From Lysinibacillus sp. JNUCC-52 (lineage in GTDB: Bacteria; Bacillota; Bacilli; Bacillales_A; Planococcaceae), in NCBI RefSeq assembly GCF_015999545.1, contig NZ_CP065546.1, positions 124,001 through 188,000 on the forward strand: a stretch of DNA of 64,000 nucleotides. Direction: 5' to 3'. Under the pieces are notes generated by a model. That model worked only from the letters and a program-made list of their open reading frames with translations. It was not told the DNA's origin and made no database searches. Position numbers and translations under genes: made by a program. Each line of letters opens with the position of its first letter. Positions within the stretch are counted from its first letter, which is position 1. This document shows, in pieces, positions 34,153 to 42,137 of the stretch.

Positions 34153-35115
34153 ATGCCTAAAATGGACAATGTGTTAGCAATTCTATGGATGCTTCGTTCA
34201 GGTGAAAAAATTACTGCACAACAAATTTCAGAAAAGTTAGAGATGAATATAAGGACTGTGTATCGTTATATTGATACACTTTCAACAAGTGGCGTACCTA
34301 TAATTTCAGAACCAGGACATAATGGTGGATACACTCTATTGAACAATTTTATTGAGGCTCCTCTATTTTTTGATTTTGAGGAGCAAACTTCACTTTATCA
34401 TGCTGCTGTTTTTGCAGAAGAAGCTGGATATTATGGTGGTGAAGCACTAAATAGTGCTATTTCAAAGCTAAGCAAATATTCAAATCAAGAGCAGAAAATA
34501 AAGATAAACCAACATTTGGCCAATCTTGAAGTAATAAGTCGATTAAGTTCTCAGCCTATGGATCCTTTCTTGAAAGAGTTGGAGCAGGCCGTAGCTGACG
34601 GAAACTCTTTAAAAATTCTTTACCATAAAAGTGGCGAAGATCAATCAAAGTATAGATTTATTAATCCTTACAGAATTATTTATTGGAATAATAAATGGTA
34701 TGTGATTGGGTTTTGTCATCTTAGGAATGAAATCCGTAGTTTTAGAGTAGATCGAATTGAAAGTTTAACGCTAACCGAAAATAAGTTTAACCGACCAGAA
34801 AATTTTTCAGCGAGTGACTTTTTTATGAAAAACCTCCTTCCAACTATAGAAGATACGGAAGTAATTATTTCTTTGGTTATTAATGGGAATTCATTAACGT
34901 TGGATGATATTTGCCAACATTGGTTTTTAGGACATTATTTACAAACACGGACTTCAAATCAAGCAGTTTTTCTTCTTGAAAAAGATATAATACATACATA
35001 TGTACCTTATTTACTTTTACCGTACAATAAATCTATTAATGTTATCGAGCCAATAAGTCTTAAGAAAAGAATTATTGAAGTTCTGACGGAATTAATAAAT
35101 TTTCATCAAGTATGA
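34153..35115 (+). CDS. YafY-type HTH-WYL transcriptional regulator
   Basis: AGAGGTGGATTTAT precedes the ATG. Residues 15-60 are an HTH_11 winged helix (ITAQQISEKLEMNIRTVYRY). Residues 140-210 are a WYL domain with INPYRIIYWNNKWYVIGFC and EIRSFRVDRIESL. A C-terminal WCX-like part follows. WYL regulators sense nucleic acid or small ligands and control nearby genes. The DJ-1/PfpI gene starts after the terminator 70 bp downstream, a pairing common in bacilli, and is the likely target. Confidence 0.9.
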   Translation: MPKMDNVLAILWMLRSGEKITAQQISEKLEMNIRTVYRYIDTLSTSGVPIISEPGHNGGYTLLNNFIEAPLFFDFEEQTSLYHAAVFAEEAGYYGGEALNSAISKLSKYSNQEQKIKINQHLANLEVISRLSSQPMDPFLKELEQAVADGNSLKILYHKSGEDQSKYRFINPYRIIYWNNKWYVIGFCHLRNEIRSFRVDRIESLTLTENKFNRPENFSASDFFMKNLLPTIEDTEVIISLVINGNSLTLDDICQHWFLGHYLQTRTSNQAVFLLEKDIIHTYVPYLLLPYNKSINVIEPISLKKRIIEVLTELINFHQV

Positions 35116-35116
35116 T

Positions 35117-35153
35117 AACTTCCCTGACGTTAACTGTCAGGGAAGTTATTTTA
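35117..35153 (+). terminator. Rho-independent terminator
   Basis: AACTTCCCTGAC and GTCAGGGAAGTT pair perfectly (12 bp), followed by ATTTTAT. Confidence 0.85.
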
Positions 35154-35187
35154 TAATAGCTATATCAAATGTGATTGGAGTGTTTGG

Positions 35188-35820
35188 ATGCAAACAAAAA
35201 AAGTTTTTCTATATGTCTTTAATACAATGTCGGACTGGGAATATGGATATTTAATTGCTGAACTAAACTCAGGAAGATATTTCAAAAAAGACTTACCCCC
35301 TTTAAAAGTAATTACAGTAGGAGCTAATAAAGAAATGATTACAACTATGGGAGGACTGAGCATAAAACCAGATATTTCACTTGATGAATGTATTCTTGAG
35401 AGTAAAGATCTTTTAATTTTACCAGGAGGGACTACTTGGAGTGAAGAAATTCATCAACCTATCTTGGAGAGAGTTGGCCAAGCTTTAAAGTTTGGCACTA
35501 TTGTTGCTGCAATTTGTGGTGCAACTGAGGCCCTTGCGAATATGGGATACTTAGATTCTAGAAAACACACAAGCAGTGACTTAGAGTATATTAAAATGGT
35601 CTGTCCTAATTATAAAGGAGAAAAATATTATGAGATGAGACCTGCGGTATCTGGTGAGAATTTGATTACTGCATCAGGAGTAGCACCTCTAGAATTTACG
35701 ATGGAAGTACTAAAAAAATTAGACGTCTTTGCACCCGACACATTACATTCATGGTATAACCTAAATAAGACTCATAAACCGGAGTACTTCTTCCAGTTAA
35801 TGAATTCAATAAATAGCTGA
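35188..35820 (+). CDS. DJ-1/PfpI family protein (YoaZ-like)
   Basis: TTGGAGTGTTTGG precedes the ATG. The 210 residues show the DJ-1/PfpI fold: Glu18 in DWEYG, LLILPGGTTW near 75-84, and the nucleophile elbow AAICGAT with Cys110. Relatives act as cysteine-dependent hydrolases, glyoxalases or stress chaperones. The length and SDWEYG start match the Bacillus YoaZ subgroup. It is next to a WYL regulator, which probably controls it. Confidence 0.85.
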   Translation: MQTKKVFLYVFNTMSDWEYGYLIAELNSGRYFKKDLPPLKVITVGANKEMITTMGGLSIKPDISLDECILESKDLLILPGGTTWSEEIHQPILERVGQALKFGTIVAAICGATEALANMGYLDSRKHTSSDLEYIKMVCPNYKGEKYYEMRPAVSGENLITASGVAPLEFTMEVLKKLDVFAPDTLHSWYNLNKTHKPEYFFQLMNSINS

Positions 35821-36261
35821 GCTAAATAATTACCTAAGCAGTTTCATATTAGTTCAAATAAAAATCAAACTTTAGACAATGTCAAAGTATGGTTTTTGTA
35901 TATAATTTAAAAATGTTTATGGAAGTAAAAAAACTTACATAGTACTCCGGAAGTTGTTATAAATAGAATTGGTAACTAAATCTCTTTTTAATCTTGTTGA
36001 ACAACGGTGTGCTTTTTTCTTTGGCAATAATGTTGGAATAATCTTCAACAATCTGGCGCGATTCTGTAATAAGGATCAGCGCTCGTTTTCTTTATAGGAT
36101 CAGATTGTGGATTAACGGTTCTAGTCAGATTTATGTGGATTTTACCATGGTAACATTTTGGGAAGGTTATACTTCAACTAAAGACAAGGTTTAGTTGAAT
36201 AAAGAAACAAGAAGAAACAGGTTACCGAATATTTACATACGTTATATAAAGGAGGCTGTAT
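35821..36261 (+). other. Intergenic with terminator and conserved-looking repeat
   Basis: ACTTTAGAC/GTCAAAGT (35,869-35,888) with outer AAAC..GGTTTTTG pairs is a terminator for the DJ-1 gene. Further on, GCGCGATTCTGTAATAAG (36,056) shares 16 exact bases with 22,382-22,397. No gene seen. Confidence 0.5.
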
Positions 36262-36612
36262 ATGCGATTACTATCTACTGTTCTTATAATATTCTTAATA
36301 CCTTTTATATTAATTGGCTGTTCAGGAGGTCCTGGTCAGAATGAATGGGGAGTGTTAAGTAAGGAACAAGTATTAAAACTAAATCCAGATGCAGACATCT
36401 TTGAATTTGATGGGAGAGTTTATAAAACGGGTATAGATTGGATTGAAGAGGAAGAATTAATAAAAGATGAACAAATAGGGGAAATATCTGAAGGGATTGC
36501 AAATAAATTACCAGTTGGTGCAAAGATATTTTCTTCAAAAGAAAGTAGAGATATTTTGATTGTTGAGTATGATGGGAAAGAAAAGAGGTACTTGCTTCAA
36601 GTTGGCGAATAG
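36262..36612 (+). CDS. Lipoprotein of unknown function
   Basis: AAAGGAGGCTGTAT precedes the ATG. A type II signal peptide ends in LIGC (Cys20), so the protein is lipid-anchored outside. The mature 97 residues contain FDGRVYKTGIDWIEEEELIK and a C-terminal strand KRYLLQV, like small Bacillus lipoproteins. A signal peptidase I gene follows 59 bp later. Confidence 0.7.
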   Translation: MRLLSTVLIIFLIPFILIGCSGGPGQNEWGVLSKEQVLKLNPDADIFEFDGRVYKTGIDWIEEEELIKDEQIGEISEGIANKLPVGAKIFSSKESRDILIVEYDGKEKRYLLQVGE

Positions 36613-36671
36613 GTTTATTTTTCTTCATTGGTTTATAATTGATTTAATGGTAATTAAAGGGGTTGTTTGTT

Positions 36672-37235
36672 TTGAAGAAATCTAAGAAAAAGGAATTATT
36701 AGACTGGGTTAAGTCTACAGTAATAACGTGTGTTATTGTTATCGCTACGATGTCATTTATTGTTTCTCCAACTAGAGTAGGTGGTGCTTCAATGATGCCA
36801 ACATATGAAGATGGAGACTTTGTTCTAGTAAATAAAATTGGTAAGAAAATTTCTGGTATTGAAAGGTTTGACGTTATCTTATTCATAACCCCTAATGATG
36901 AGCTTTATATTAAACGTGTCATAGGATTACCCGGAGACCATATTGCTTATGAGAATGAAACCCTTTATGTAAACAATGAAGCCTTTGAAGAACCATATTT
37001 AGATTTGCATAAAAAACAACTACTAGACACTGGTACAATAACAAAAGATTTCACTTTACAGTCTTTAACAGATCATTCAACAATACCAGAAGGCTATTTA
37101 TTTGTTTTAGGTGATAACAGGAGAAATAGTATTGATAGTAGATATTCTAGTGTTGGATTAGTACCATTAGAAAAAGTATTAGGGAAAGCCAACGTTAGAT
37201 TTTATCCATTTGACAGTGTAGGTATTGTTAAATAA
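36672..37235 (+). CDS. sip: Type I signal peptidase (SipS-like)
   Basis: AAAGGGG lies 9 nt before the TTG at 36672 (187 residues). An N-terminal anchor (about 10-30) leads to GGASMMPT with the nucleophile Ser40, then YIKRVIGLPGD with the general base Lys81, and GDNRRNSIDSR near 150. This is the catalytic Ser/Lys layout of P-type Gram-positive signal peptidases that cleave secretory preproteins at the membrane. The next gene overlaps its end by 11 bp and encodes an anchored protein, possibly a dedicated partner or substrate. Confidence 0.9.
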   Translation: MKKSKKKELLDWVKSTVITCVIVIATMSFIVSPTRVGGASMMPTYEDGDFVLVNKIGKKISGIERFDVILFITPNDELYIKRVIGLPGDHIAYENETLYVNNEAFEEPYLDLHKKQLLDTGTITKDFTLQSLTDHSTIPEGYLFVLGDNRRNSIDSRYSSVGLVPLEKVLGKANVRFYPFDSVGIVK

Positions 37236-37725
37236 TTCGTTCATCAGAGAAGTTCTTTGTAAAACTACTGTAGTTCTGGATTGTAGGCAAAGAGAGCCTT
37301 TTAGACGAATAAATAAAAAGCGACGTATTCAAGTGCTTCTAGCTGTTGTGTTCACATTTATGATGACAATAATAGGAGCATGGATCGTACAAGATGTTGG
37401 GGCAGTCAATGACATCTTTTTCCCAGATGAATGGGGAATCGCAACTGTAACAGATGATACGGCGGAAGAGTGGGAGGGTGTAAAGTTTAACGATCAAAAC
37501 TATATAATATTTGATAGTATTTTTTGGAGAAAAGAAATCGTTAATTATGCAAATAATGAAAAGAACGTATTATTAAGAGTAAAAGATGATAATGACAATA
37601 TAGTGATTGATGAAGTTCAAGTACCTGCTGGAACAAGTGTGAAATTAGACGGCTTGAAAAGAAATGAAAAATATTATATTGAAATCAAAGCACCACAAGG
37701 TAGATTTACTCTCACTGCGACATGA
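37225..37725 (+). CDS. Single-TM extracytoplasmic protein
   Basis: The frame begins with a TTG inside the signal peptidase gene; the ribosome site is weak and the true start may be later. A basic stretch (RINKKRRIQ) precedes one helix (VLLAVVFTFMMTIIGAWIV, about 38-57). About 105 external residues follow, ending in a beta-rich domain (EVQVPAGTSVKLDGLKRNEK). No family recognised. Confidence 0.55.
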   Translation: MLNNSFIREVLCKTTVVLDCRQREPFRRINKKRRIQVLLAVVFTFMMTIIGAWIVQDVGAVNDIFFPDEWGIATVTDDTAEEWEGVKFNDQNYIIFDSIFWRKEIVNYANNEKNVLLRVKDDNDNIVIDEVQVPAGTSVKLDGLKRNEKYYIEIKAPQGRFTLTAT

Positions 37726-37864
37726 AGAAAACGGAAATAGCCAAATATATTTGAGTATAATTCAATATTATGGCAGGATTGTTGTATAAGCACTGCTGTT
37801 TTTCTATAACTTATGGGTTCAAGAATGTTCATCTATTATTAAAAAACTTTTATAAAGGTAAACA

Positions 37865-37892
37865 AGCCATTCATTTTGATTGGCTTTTTATT
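37865..37892 (+). terminator. Rho-independent terminator
   Basis: AGCCATTC and GATTGGCT pair around ATTTT, followed by TTTTTATT. Confidence 0.8.
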
Positions 37893-37914
37893 ATGCCTAA
37901 CAGGTGGTGAAATA

Positions 37915-38010
37915 CATGTTAGTAATCGTTTACTCATTACCTTAAGCGTATTTGTCTTTCTTCTAGCACGACATTATAAAAACTGGGAAAAATACTTTCC
38001 AACAGTTTAG
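37915..38010 (+). pseudogene. CBO0543-type membrane protein fragment
   Basis: HVSNRLLITLSVFVFLLARH then NWEKYFPTV and a TAG closely resembles the start of CBO0543 family membrane proteins of sporeformers. The start codon is lost and the remaining roughly 120 residues are absent. The rest of 37,726-38,161 shows no gene. Confidence 0.5.
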
Positions 38011-38161
38011 GGATTCAACAAAGTAACTTAATTGGACAAGGTGGAAATGATTATAAACACTCTATTAAATTTAATAACCTTTTTACCTTTATCTATTCGC
38101 TGATTGTGGTGAAGGAAATCCATCCATTACAAGGAAATGGCGAAACGGATAAGGGGCTAAA

Positions 38162-38718
38162 ATGACACTTGAAACGGTTCAAGCATTTCTAATCGACAAT
38201 GATGAGGGGGAGACATGGTTCCAATCATTTGCTGATACGAATGTAACGGAAGCGATTAAAACGTATGAAACGAAAACTCTTCCAAAGAAACTAGAAGAGG
38301 AAATTGCAAAGCTTCATCCTCTGGTAACGTATGAAACGAAACAGTTACGTAAGTTAAAGGCGCGATTTCAGCAATCACATAAAGAAGCTGCACGTGAAAA
38401 GTTAATTAATCAGGCATTATCTATTCCAACCACACTGAAGAGTAATCATACTTCATGTCTAGCTTGGGACATTGCCATGGCTCCTCCACTAAGCTTATTG
38501 GCCCAGATCGAGTAGGGTCAATAGTTAGTAATTTAGGTTTAACGTGTGGCGGTGATTGGGCACGCAGCATTGACCGACCTCATTTTGAAGTGAAACGCAA
38601 TTGGAAGATGCCTAGAGGGTACAGATTAGAAGGACGAGTTATCGTGCAAAGTAATAGTAAAATGAAAGATTTTTTAATTAATTGTGAAAGACAAGTAAGA
38701 GGAGGTTACGGTGGCTAA
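38162..38718 (+). pseudogene. Phage scaffold-like N-terminus fused to M15 endolysin remnant
   Basis: Residues 1-85 (MTLETVQAFLIDNDEGETWF, then LEEEIAKLHPLVTYETKQLR) resemble DUF4355-type phage capsid scaffold proteins. After ALSIPTT the frame enters SNHTSCLAWDIA, which matches the SxHxxGxAxD zinc site of M15 L-alanyl-D-glutamate peptidases. A frameshift near 38,480 puts the rest (GLTCGGDWARSIDRPHFEVK, the second zinc site) in another frame to 38,718. Two phage genes normally several kb apart are joined, so this is a deletion scar. Confidence 0.65.
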
Positions 38719-38896
38719 TACAAATTGGAATCCTAGTTCATCAGCAATGAGAACTGAAACAGAAAACTTTATTGCACAGTCTTTGAAAGAGGGGATTATA
38801 AATGCTTCACATTTGAATGACTTGCAGAATGGCATTTTGACAACGGATCGTTTAATCGGTCTTTATATTACTATTCAGCAGAGAAGGAATAAATAG
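38711..38896 (+). CDS. Small hypothetical protein (61 aa)
   Basis: AGAGGAGGTTACG precedes a GTG. The product (ANTNWNPSSSAMRTETENFI) is polar, with no signal or membrane segment. It follows the endolysin remnant and may be a phage leftover that stays open. Function unknown. Confidence 0.45.
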   Translation: MANTNWNPSSSAMRTETENFIAQSLKEGIINASHLNDLQNGILTTDRLIGLYITIQQRRNK

Positions 38897-38976
38897 TAAT
38901 TTGTAGAGTTAAGAGCAATCTATAAACTATCAATACTCACTTGTAGTTAAAAGGAAAGTTACGGATACAATAGTAC

Positions 38977-39017
38977 AAAAAGACCGATAGTGCTCAATCG
39001 CTTTCTTGGTCTTTTTT
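38977..39017. terminator. Hairpin at convergent ends
   Basis: AAAAGACC and GGTCTTTT pair across about 22 nt, followed by TTT. It overlaps the 3' end of the minus-strand gene and can serve both directions. Confidence 0.6.
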
Positions 39018-39203
39018 TTCTTGTTTTTTACCAGTAGAAGCCCATTCATACAAAAATATAAAGAAAAAAGTCATGAAGGTCTTTGAGAAGTTCATACCCC
39101 ATTCAAACCTATCATACTTAAAATAATCATAAGAAGTGTAAGAAAATAAAATTAAAAAGAAAAAAACGATTGTTAAAATAATTTTTCTTAAATTTATATT
39201 CAT
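38994..39203 (-). CDS. Small two-TM membrane protein (69 aa)
   Basis: AGAGGCAATT precedes the ATG. Helices lie at about 7-25 and 42-54, with a strongly charged tail (GKKQEKKDQESD). No family recognised. Confidence 0.55.
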   Translation of the reverse strand: MNINLRKIILTIVFFFLILFSYTSYDYFKYDRFEWGMNFSKTFMTFFFIFLYEWASTGKKQEKKDQESD

Positions 39204-39478
39204 AATTGCCTCTTTTCTAAAAATCTTTCGTCCTTATATGAATTATAACATTTAACTAATTTGTAAAATAATACACTTTTATTTTAGCTTCACTAAATTG
39301 CTTAAATGGTACCATTCTGTTCTCTCTTAGAAAATCCCCCAATACGTATAGTACATCCATTTTTCAGGTGTAAAACAACCCCCAACCAACCCGACTTCGT
39401 TACACAAAAAAAGTCACGAAAGTCACGAAAAAGTTACATTTCTCCCGAAAACATGTGATTTTGGGCGAAAACAAGTTT
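39204..39478. other. Possible prophage edge with direct repeats
   Basis: No gene. AAGTCACGAA occurs at 39,411 and, overlapping by one base, AAGTCACGAAA at 39,420. A related AAGTCACGGAAAG lies at 39,638. Short direct repeats near the integrase side of a prophage can be integrase arm sites. No core att site could be defined. Confidence 0.35.
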
Positions 39479-39585
39479 TTGTACATTCGTAAGAAACCTT
39501 GCTATAATGGGCTTTGTGATTACATATGAAAGAGGGTAAAAGCATGAATGCTTACGACGAATGTATGCGTTCATGCTTTTTTTAT
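39479..39585 (+). ncRNA. Promoter-terminator unit, small RNA or 21-aa peptide
   Basis: TTGTAC (39,479) and TATAAT (39,503) are spaced by 18 nt. The predicted transcript of about 70 nt ends at a strong terminator: AAAAGCATGAATGC (39,538) pairs with GCGTTCATGCTTTT (39,567), then more T. Inside, AGAGGG precedes ATG (39,544) opening MNAYDECMRSCFFYVLIYQR, which runs through the hairpin. It is either a small RNA or a short toxin-like peptide. Confidence 0.5.
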
Positions 39586-39684
39586 GTCTTGATATATCAG
39601 CGTTTGTAGGGATTTTTTGAGGTTGGTTTTTTGGAAAAAGTCACGGAAAGTAAACATTTATTATAGTTTTTTTCATTATTTAAC

Positions 39685-39738
39685 TGCTATAATTAAAAAA
39701 TTGCTATATAATTGAGGTAAATTTAACTAAATTTAACT
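39685..39738 (+). promoter_or_regulatory. Promoter and tandem repeat before the defence-like pair
   Basis: TGCTATAAT (39,685) is an extended -10; a second TATAAT lies at 39,707. Two tandem AAATTTAACT units (39,719 and 39,729) sit between the promoter and the gene and could be an operator. Confidence 0.45.
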
Positions 39739-39766
39739 AAATTTTTTAGAATATGTGGTGACTAAA

Positions 39767-41080
39767 ATGATACCTAATAATCTATTTATTAGAAATATAG
39801 AATTAACAAATCATAAGTATTTCCCTTTAAATAAACCTTATTTTGATCCCGATATTGAATCGGAAAGAATAATTACCAAAGATTCATCTGAATATGTAAG
39901 AAGCTTTTTTTCTTCTAAATTAAGAGATCTCGAATTAAGAAGTGAAAATAATTTAATTACATATATTAAAGAACATTACAATAGACAACATAGTCTAGAA
40001 TTAGATGTAGAATTAAAAAAAAATTTAGAAGAAGAAGATTTATCAGCATTAAAAGAGAGATATAAAGAAGATGTGACTGAAGCTAGTTTTTTTTGGGATC
40101 AAGCGATTGAATTTTATAAAGGAACTATTAATATGGATGTACACGTAAAGCCATTGAGTATTTATTATTTTATGTTAAATGCTGCTAAAGCATTACTAGT
40201 ATATAACGGAGTACTTTATAAAGATAGGAATAGTAAAAATGTTTATCACGGTGTAACCGGGTTAGACTTAAGAAATGTTGATAAACAAAAATTTTTAGTA
40301 AGGACTTCTGAACATAGAATAATTTATTTCAATGAGAATTCAGATTTAAATAGTATACAAGACAAACAGATTGATTATAATTTTATTGAGTTAAATGAAT
40401 TGTATATTCAGAGTAATAATGGAGTATTTGCAAATTTGGGGAATTTTTTTAATAACAATATAAAGAGTAAGGAGATTTTTAGTTTAGACGATTTAATAAG
40501 TAATTTAGTTTTTGTACATAGGGCATATTCTATTTGCAAAGGTATTAATATTGATGGTCAACTATTTATACCTTTAGAATCTCAATGTTTTGGAACTCAT
40601 CCAGAAGAAAATAAGTTTCTTTATTATTTTAAAATTGACACTAAATATAAGTTACAAACTTTAGGGAATATTATTGATCTAACTACCTATGTTTCTGAAC
40701 AAGGAAACCATTATATGATTAAATCTGATCAATCTTATAGCAATAATTTTAATGATATTAAAAGTTTTATTCTTGATATTAGGCAGAAACATCAATATAT
40801 TGCTGGAGTGAAACCAAGGTGGTATTTAATGAAAGCAACAGACTGTGATAATATTAAAAATTTAGAATTAAATCCGTTAGTAATATTACTAGGTATCTTC
40901 CATAGACTTAGTGAGTTTTCTAGGTATAATCCATTAAAATTAAAGAATCTACTTGATTCTAAAAAGAACGAAACAAGTTGGTTATTAAGAGAGTTGATTG
41001 AAAATGCTGCGTATCAATTTTTGGATCTAATCTCATCAGAAATTACTCATAAAGAATTTCACTTACCAAGAACTTATTAA
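39767..41080 (+). CDS. YaaC-like (HEPN-related) protein
   Basis: GGTGACTAAA precedes the ATG at 39767 (437 residues). The core PLSIYYFMLNAAKALLVYNG near residue 130, then HGVTGLDLR, and the end (ILLGIFHRLSEFSRYNPLKL, then NAAYQFLDLISSEITHKEF) match the YaaC-like family. These are large helical proteins with HEPN-like features, common near nucleases and in defence islands. There is no signal or ATPase motif. The PD-(D/E)xK-like gene follows 31 bp later, so they form a two-gene unit beside the integrase. The biochemical role is unknown; defence is inferred from context. Confidence 0.6.
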   Translation: MIPNNLFIRNIELTNHKYFPLNKPYFDPDIESERIITKDSSEYVRSFFSSKLRDLELRSENNLITYIKEHYNRQHSLELDVELKKNLEEEDLSALKERYKEDVTEASFFWDQAIEFYKGTINMDVHVKPLSIYYFMLNAAKALLVYNGVLYKDRNSKNVYHGVTGLDLRNVDKQKFLVRTSEHRIIYFNENSDLNSIQDKQIDYNFIELNELYIQSNNGVFANLGNFFNNNIKSKEIFSLDDLISNLVFVHRAYSICKGINIDGQLFIPLESQCFGTHPEENKFLYYFKIDTKYKLQTLGNIIDLTTYVSEQGNHYMIKSDQSYSNNFNDIKSFILDIRQKHQYIAGVKPRWYLMKATDCDNIKNLELNPLVILLGIFHRLSEFSRYNPLKLKNLLDSKKNETSWLLRELIENAAYQFLDLISSEITHKEFHLPRTY

Positions 41081-41111
41081 AATTATTAATTACAGTAAGG
41101 TTGGGGTTATT

Positions 41112-42128
41112 TTGAGAAATAGAAAAGAACTATTTTACAGATCTATTGCCAAAGAATTTCATGCAAAGAAGGATCGTCTAAACTATTTTTTGGATTTTAA
41201 ATACGATTCACCATTTCAAGAATTATTTGAAATTAAAAAAAAGATAAAAAATAAAGCTCCAGATAAAAAATTGTCAGCTCTCTTGCGAAGAAAATTAACT
41301 GAAATACTTACAAAATTGAATAAACCCCTCGATAATGCATTAGAAAGTGAAAAGGAGATTTATGATTTTATAGAGAGTGTCTTAGAAAATACACCTCCAA
41401 ATATTCAATTTGGTCCAGAAGGTAGTTACAGGGAATCACTTATAAGAAGCTATTTAAAAGAAATCTTACCTCAACCAAGTGCTGTTGGAACTGGTTTTAT
41501 TTTGAACGAGAATAACTCTAGTAGTAAACAAATAGATATTATTATATATGATCCAAGAATACCCACTTTATTTAATTCGGATGATCTTGTAGTAGTCGTT
41601 CCAGAGGCTGTTTATGGAATAATTGAAGTGAAAACAACCCATCGTAGTTTTAATTTTAAGAAAGAACTTGAGAACGCAAATATAAATGGAGAGTTAATAA
41701 CAAAACCTCTGAAAACATTTTTAAAAGAAAATAACTTTTATATTGATAATGAAGTAACTAATGATTACTTCTTTAATGGAATATTTTATTATTCGCTTGT
41801 GAATGATATTTATACTAAAGATGGATTATTTTTAGAAAAAGAGCAGAGAGATAGATATATCTGGGAGGCTGAAGACTATAAAAACGTAAATTATATTGCT
41901 TTTTCTAGTAGCGTATTCGGCCGAAGGTACGGAGAGGAATTCTCTTATTATGATATGAATAAAAAGCAACTCGCTTTTTCTTATTTTTTTTCTAATCTAA
42001 TCCGTATCATAATGAATAGAAATAATGTTTCAAGCGAAGCTATAAATAATCATATATTTCCTATAGATGACCCAAACGGGAAAGAGTCTTTGAAAATAAT
42101 AATGGTTAATGGAGTTACTAGTTTATAG
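41112..42128 (+). CDS. DUF6602 nuclease-like protein
   Basis: AAGGTTGGGGTTATT precedes a TTG. The N-terminal 90 residues are helical. Residues 100-180 have the DUF6602 core: FGPEGSYRESLIRSYLKEIL, then SKQIDIIIYDP and YGIIEVKTT, i.e. E, D and ExK in the order of a PD-(D/E)xK nuclease fold. A FNSDDLVVVVPEAVYG strand lies between. DUF6602 proteins are found in mobile defence loci. With the YaaC-like partner upstream, this suggests a two-gene anti-phage unit carried by the prophage. Nuclease activity is inferred only from motif order. Confidence 0.7.
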   Translation: MRNRKELFYRSIAKEFHAKKDRLNYFLDFKYDSPFQELFEIKKKIKNKAPDKKLSALLRRKLTEILTKLNKPLDNALESEKEIYDFIESVLENTPPNIQFGPEGSYRESLIRSYLKEILPQPSAVGTGFILNENNSSSKQIDIIIYDPRIPTLFNSDDLVVVVPEAVYGIIEVKTTHRSFNFKKELENANINGELITKPLKTFLKENNFYIDNEVTNDYFFNGIFYYSLVNDIYTKDGLFLEKEQRDRYIWEAEDYKNVNYIAFSSSVFGRRYGEEFSYYDMNKKQLAFSYFFSNLIRIIMNRNNVSSEAINNHIFPIDDPNGKESLKIIMVNGVTSL

Positions 42129-42137
42129 TACTCCATT

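Noticed and set aside
37736-38160. Intact gene between signal peptidase cluster and phage debris
   Set aside because: Only a startless CBO0543-like fragment is present; other frames are short and unnatural.
39404-39440. CRISPR-like tandem repeats (AAGTCACGAA)
   Set aside because: Repeats are short, overlap by one base and have no spacers; not an array. No CRISPR array found in the window.
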